Assembly (NCBI GenBank): GCA_038120095.1
Contig: JAYOKZ010000001.1
Coordinates: 62,001-126,000, forward strand
From: UBA2589 sp038120095
Lineage (GTDB): Bacteria > Gemmatimonadota > Gemmatimonadetes > Longimicrobiales > Gaopeijiaceae
DNA: 64,000 bases
Reading direction: 5' to 3'
A program made the translations under genes and the position numbers. Shown piece after piece: positions 61,783-64,000 of this stretch. The number at the start of each line of letters is the position of its first letter. The first letter of the stretch is position 1. The notes under the pieces are model-generated. The model saw only the letters and a list, made by a program, of their open reading frames with translations, had not been told where the DNA came from and did not search any database.

Positions 61783-64000
61783 TCACGGCAGCTCGCTCTG
61801 AAGGTCGGCCCAGCTCTGAGACAGCTCCTCGAGCTTGTCGGTCAGAAAGATTCGCTGAGCCTCCTGATCGGCGGCGAGAGGACCGACCCAGCCCTGAAGC
61901 GAGCCGTACAGCCTGCTCAGTCGACCGCTCAATTCATCCGATGTACGCTGCAGGTCCCGGAGACGATCCGCCAGACCGTCGTTGACCGTCAACCGATCCG
62001 TCTCTGCATCGAGTCGACCGGCCATCGCCTGAACCTCGCGTGACAGTCGCTGTGCAGCTCCAACCGAGCCCCACACCCCGAGGAGCGTCTCGGTCCACTC
62101 GGCCCTGATCTCCGGATCGAAGTCGTGCCGTGGATCTTCCCTGACTTCGACCGTCTGTTCGGCTACGACATCTCCAATCGTCAGGCGTACCGTGTATTCG
62201 CCGGGGATGACCAGGGGACCCCGCGCCCCACCCCGGAAACCCGGCGTTCCGCCGCCGCCGGAAACACCGTCGCGAGAATGGCGCAGATCCCACACTGCCC
62301 GATTCAGGCCACGGCGGGTCTGCATCTCCATCGACGCGACCTGAATACGTCCCGAAGAGAGCACGCTGATCTGCGCGATTTCTCCGCCTTGCCCGGACCA
62401 GAAGTCTACGATTCCGCCCGCCGGAGGATTCTCACCCTCGAAAATCATGTTGCCCGTGTGTGCCTTCTCCGAGCGATACCGGATCTGTTCGGCGGGCTCG
62501 ATGGTGAAGAGGTGAGCGGCCGACGAAGCGATCTCGGGGGACATCTCCTGAAGCGCGTTGAGCTGATCGAAGATCCAGATCCCTCGTCCATGGGTCGCGA
62601 GCACGAGGTCGTTGTCGCGAGGGTGTACGACCAGGTCGTTCACCGCCACCGTCGGCATGTTACCGTCGAGCGGGAGCCAGTTGCGGCCGCCGTTCCATGA
62701 CCAGAACGCCCGCATCTCGGTGCCCAGCCAGAGGACATCCGGATTTCTCGGATCCTCGCGCACGACCCGGACGACCTGCTCGGCCGGGAGATCCCCGACG
62801 ATCGAGCGCCACGACCGTCCGCTGTCTTCCGACACCCACAGGTAGTTCTCGTAGTCGTCGTTCCGGTAATTGTTGGCCGCGACGTACATCCGGCCATCGA
62901 CCGATTTCGACATGTGCACCTGGTTGACCCACATCAGTTCCGGCGCACCGGGAATGGAGGTCGTCACATCCGTCCACGACTGGCCGTCGTTCGTGGAGAC
63001 CTGCACGAGACCGTCGTCCGTTCCGACGAGCAGCACGCCGGGGCGATGCTCGGATTCGGCAATGGCGGTCAGAGTCGGCCAGTACGGGATCCCGTCATCG
63101 AGCGAGAGGACGAACGAGTCGGCGACCTGGTCCATGATGACCAGACTCCGACGGTCGGTGCCGCTGGTCAGGTCACCGAGCGATGTCCACGTGTCTCCCC
63201 GGTCCGTGCTCTTGAAGATCTCGTTCAGGCCGGCGTAGAGCGTGTTGCTGTCGTGCGGGCTGATGATGAACGGGCCATCCCAGTTACCGGGGGGCATCGC
63301 GTTCCCGAGTTCCATATACGGATCGTCGAGATCCGGCCACGTCGTCCAGTTGCGCCGTGCCCCGATAAAGCCTTCCGGCTGGTTCGGACGGATGTTGCGG
63401 CTGGCGCCAGTCTCCAGATCCCAGCGCGTGAGACCGAGGTACTGGCTTTCCGAATACAGGATGCGGTTGTTCGTCGTATCGACCAGACTCAGGAAACCGT
63501 CGCCCCCACCCCACTTGTTCCAGTCCTCGTTGAGGATGCCCTCCGACCGATAGGTCTGATTCGGCCCGCGCCAGGATCCATTGTCCTGCAGGCCACCATA
63601 CACGTTGTACGGGTGGGCCATGTCGACGGAGACCCGGTAATACTGACTGAGCGGTAGCGCAGTGTGGTACAGGAAGTGGTCCCCACGATCGTAGCTGATC
63701 CCCAGACCCCCGTCGTCGAGCTTGATGACGTGGTTCGAGTCCTCGGGGTTCACCCACACGAATCGGTCGTCACCATGCGTACGATGGTCGCGCGGCACGG
63801 TGAACGTCACACCCCCGTCATCGGAGTAGCTGTACGAGTTCAGCATGTAGATCCGCTGATCGTCGTTCGGGTCGACCATCGGCTGACTCGCGTACATCGG
63901 CCGTGGGTTCCAATCCCCCTGGTAGGTCCAGCTCTCTCCACGATCCTCCGAGCGGTAGATACCGGCCAGCCGCTGCTCGTACGCAGTCGAGGCGTTGAAG
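61783..64000 (-). CDS. Sortilin-like (VPS10/BNR repeat) secreted protein, 5' end beyond window
   Basis: The frame is open to the right edge of the window, so at least 738 residues are present and the signal peptide is missing. Before the first internal Met the sequence reads IYRSEDRGESWTYQGDWNPR, an Asp-box blade, which shows that the gene extends beyond 64000. Further blades include FKSTDRGDTW, VSTNDGQSW and VSEDSGRSW. Near the C-terminus come VIPGEYTVRLTIGDVVAEQ, VEVREDPRHDFD and a helical tail, the same end arrangement as the 1064-residue homologue at 47652. It probably acts at the cell surface or in the periplasm. The function is unknown. Confidence 0.9.
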   Translation of the reverse strand, partial: FNASTAYEQRLAGIYRSEDRGESWTYQGDWNPRPMYASQPMVDPNDDQRIYMLNSYSYSDDGGVTFTVPRDHRTHGDDRFVWVNPEDSNHVIKLDDGGLGISYDRGDHFLYHTALPLSQYYRVSVDMAHPYNVYGGLQDNGSWRGPNQTYRSEGILNEDWNKWGGGDGFLSLVDTTNNRILYSESQYLGLTRWDLETGASRNIRPNQPEGFIGARRNWTTWPDLDDPYMELGNAMPPGNWDGPFIISPHDSNTLYAGLNEIFKSTDRGDTWTSLGDLTSGTDRRSLVIMDQVADSFVLSLDDGIPYWPTLTAIAESEHRPGVLLVGTDDGLVQVSTNDGQSWTDVTTSIPGAPELMWVNQVHMSKSVDGRMYVAANNYRNDDYENYLWVSEDSGRSWRSIVGDLPAEQVVRVVREDPRNPDVLWLGTEMRAFWSWNGGRNWLPLDGNMPTVAVNDLVVHPRDNDLVLATHGRGIWIFDQLNALQEMSPEIASSAAHLFTIEPAEQIRYRSEKAHTGNMIFEGENPPAGGIVDFWSGQGGEIAQISVLSSGRIQVASMEMQTRRGLNRAVWDLRHSRDGVSGGGGTPGFRGGARGPLVIPGEYTVRLTIGDVVAEQTVEVREDPRHDFDPEIRAEWTETLLGVWGSVGAAQRLSREVQAMAGRLDAETDRLTVNDGLADRLRDLQRTSDELSGRLSRLYGSLQGWVGPLAADQEAQRIFLTDKLEELSQSWADLQSELP

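Overview
The window is 64 kb of high-GC, gene-dense bacterial chromosome. It encodes about 56 proteins and no RNA gene, CRISPR array, insertion sequence or phage gene that I can see. The protein set suggests a Gemmatimonadota-like, or otherwise Acidobacteriota/planctomycete-like, heterotroph. The pointers are exported zinc metalloproteases of the DUF5117 type, a DUF1592/DUF1552 cytochrome pair, sortilin-type (VPS10/BNR) secreted proteins, DUF6152 and DUF6644 proteins, DUF4382 and DUF4399 lipoproteins, an S9 peptidase and many lipoprotein signals. The taxonomic call is inference from family content only. No marker gene is present.

Layout. At 0-3.5 kb are the tail of a probable M14 carboxypeptidase, a DUF4399 lipoprotein, and a leftward gas-sensing pair: a stand-alone H-NOX heme protein followed by a hybrid histidine kinase that carries an HNOBA-like sensor domain. 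At 3.9-14 kb are a large secreted metalloprotease, then DUF1592 - DUF1552 - ankyrin - exported unknown, closed by a clear terminator, and then a DUF1028 protein. At 14-21 kb are small-molecule and peptide enzymes, many exported or lipid-anchored: a creatininase-like protein, an MBL-fold protein, an aminotransferase, an HpcH/HpaI aldolase-like lipoprotein, a DinB protein and an S9 peptidase. At 21-28 kb are a sulfotransferase, a DUF4382 lipoprotein, a membrane-embedded MutS-like ATPase, and a tightly packed VOC lipoprotein - DUF579/GXM-like methyltransferase - GT4 glycosyltransferase run. At 28-38 kb are a cytochrome c lipoprotein, an LLM flavin enzyme and the full leftward MoxR - DUF58 - BatD-like - BatA - BatB - BatC - BatD - BatE operon. 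At 38-47 kb are two exported unknowns, a DAO-family oxidoreductase, a fatty acid hydroxylase/sterol desaturase relative, the translationally chained exported protein - ilvD - panE operon, and a second aminotransferase. At 47-64 kb are two sortilin-like giants flanking an M42 peptidase, a heme-c/PQQ propeller protein coupled to two paralogous secreted unknowns and a DUF6152 protein, a membrane module of two DUF6644 proteins plus a cytochrome c lipoprotein, a beta-lactamase-like esterase and a DUF2177 protein.

Genes are very closely packed. More than a dozen neighbouring pairs overlap by ATGA, GTGA or TGATG, so translational coupling is a general feature of this genome, and several start sites below were set from these overlaps. 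The items I would look at first are the H-NOX/HNOBA kinase pair, the plant-xylan-methyltransferase-like DUF579 protein in a polysaccharide-type operon, the DUF6644-DUF6644-cytochrome module beside the PQQ/DUF6152 operon, and three exported enzyme homologues (creatininase, MBL, HpcH/HpaI) whose expected metal ligands are altered.
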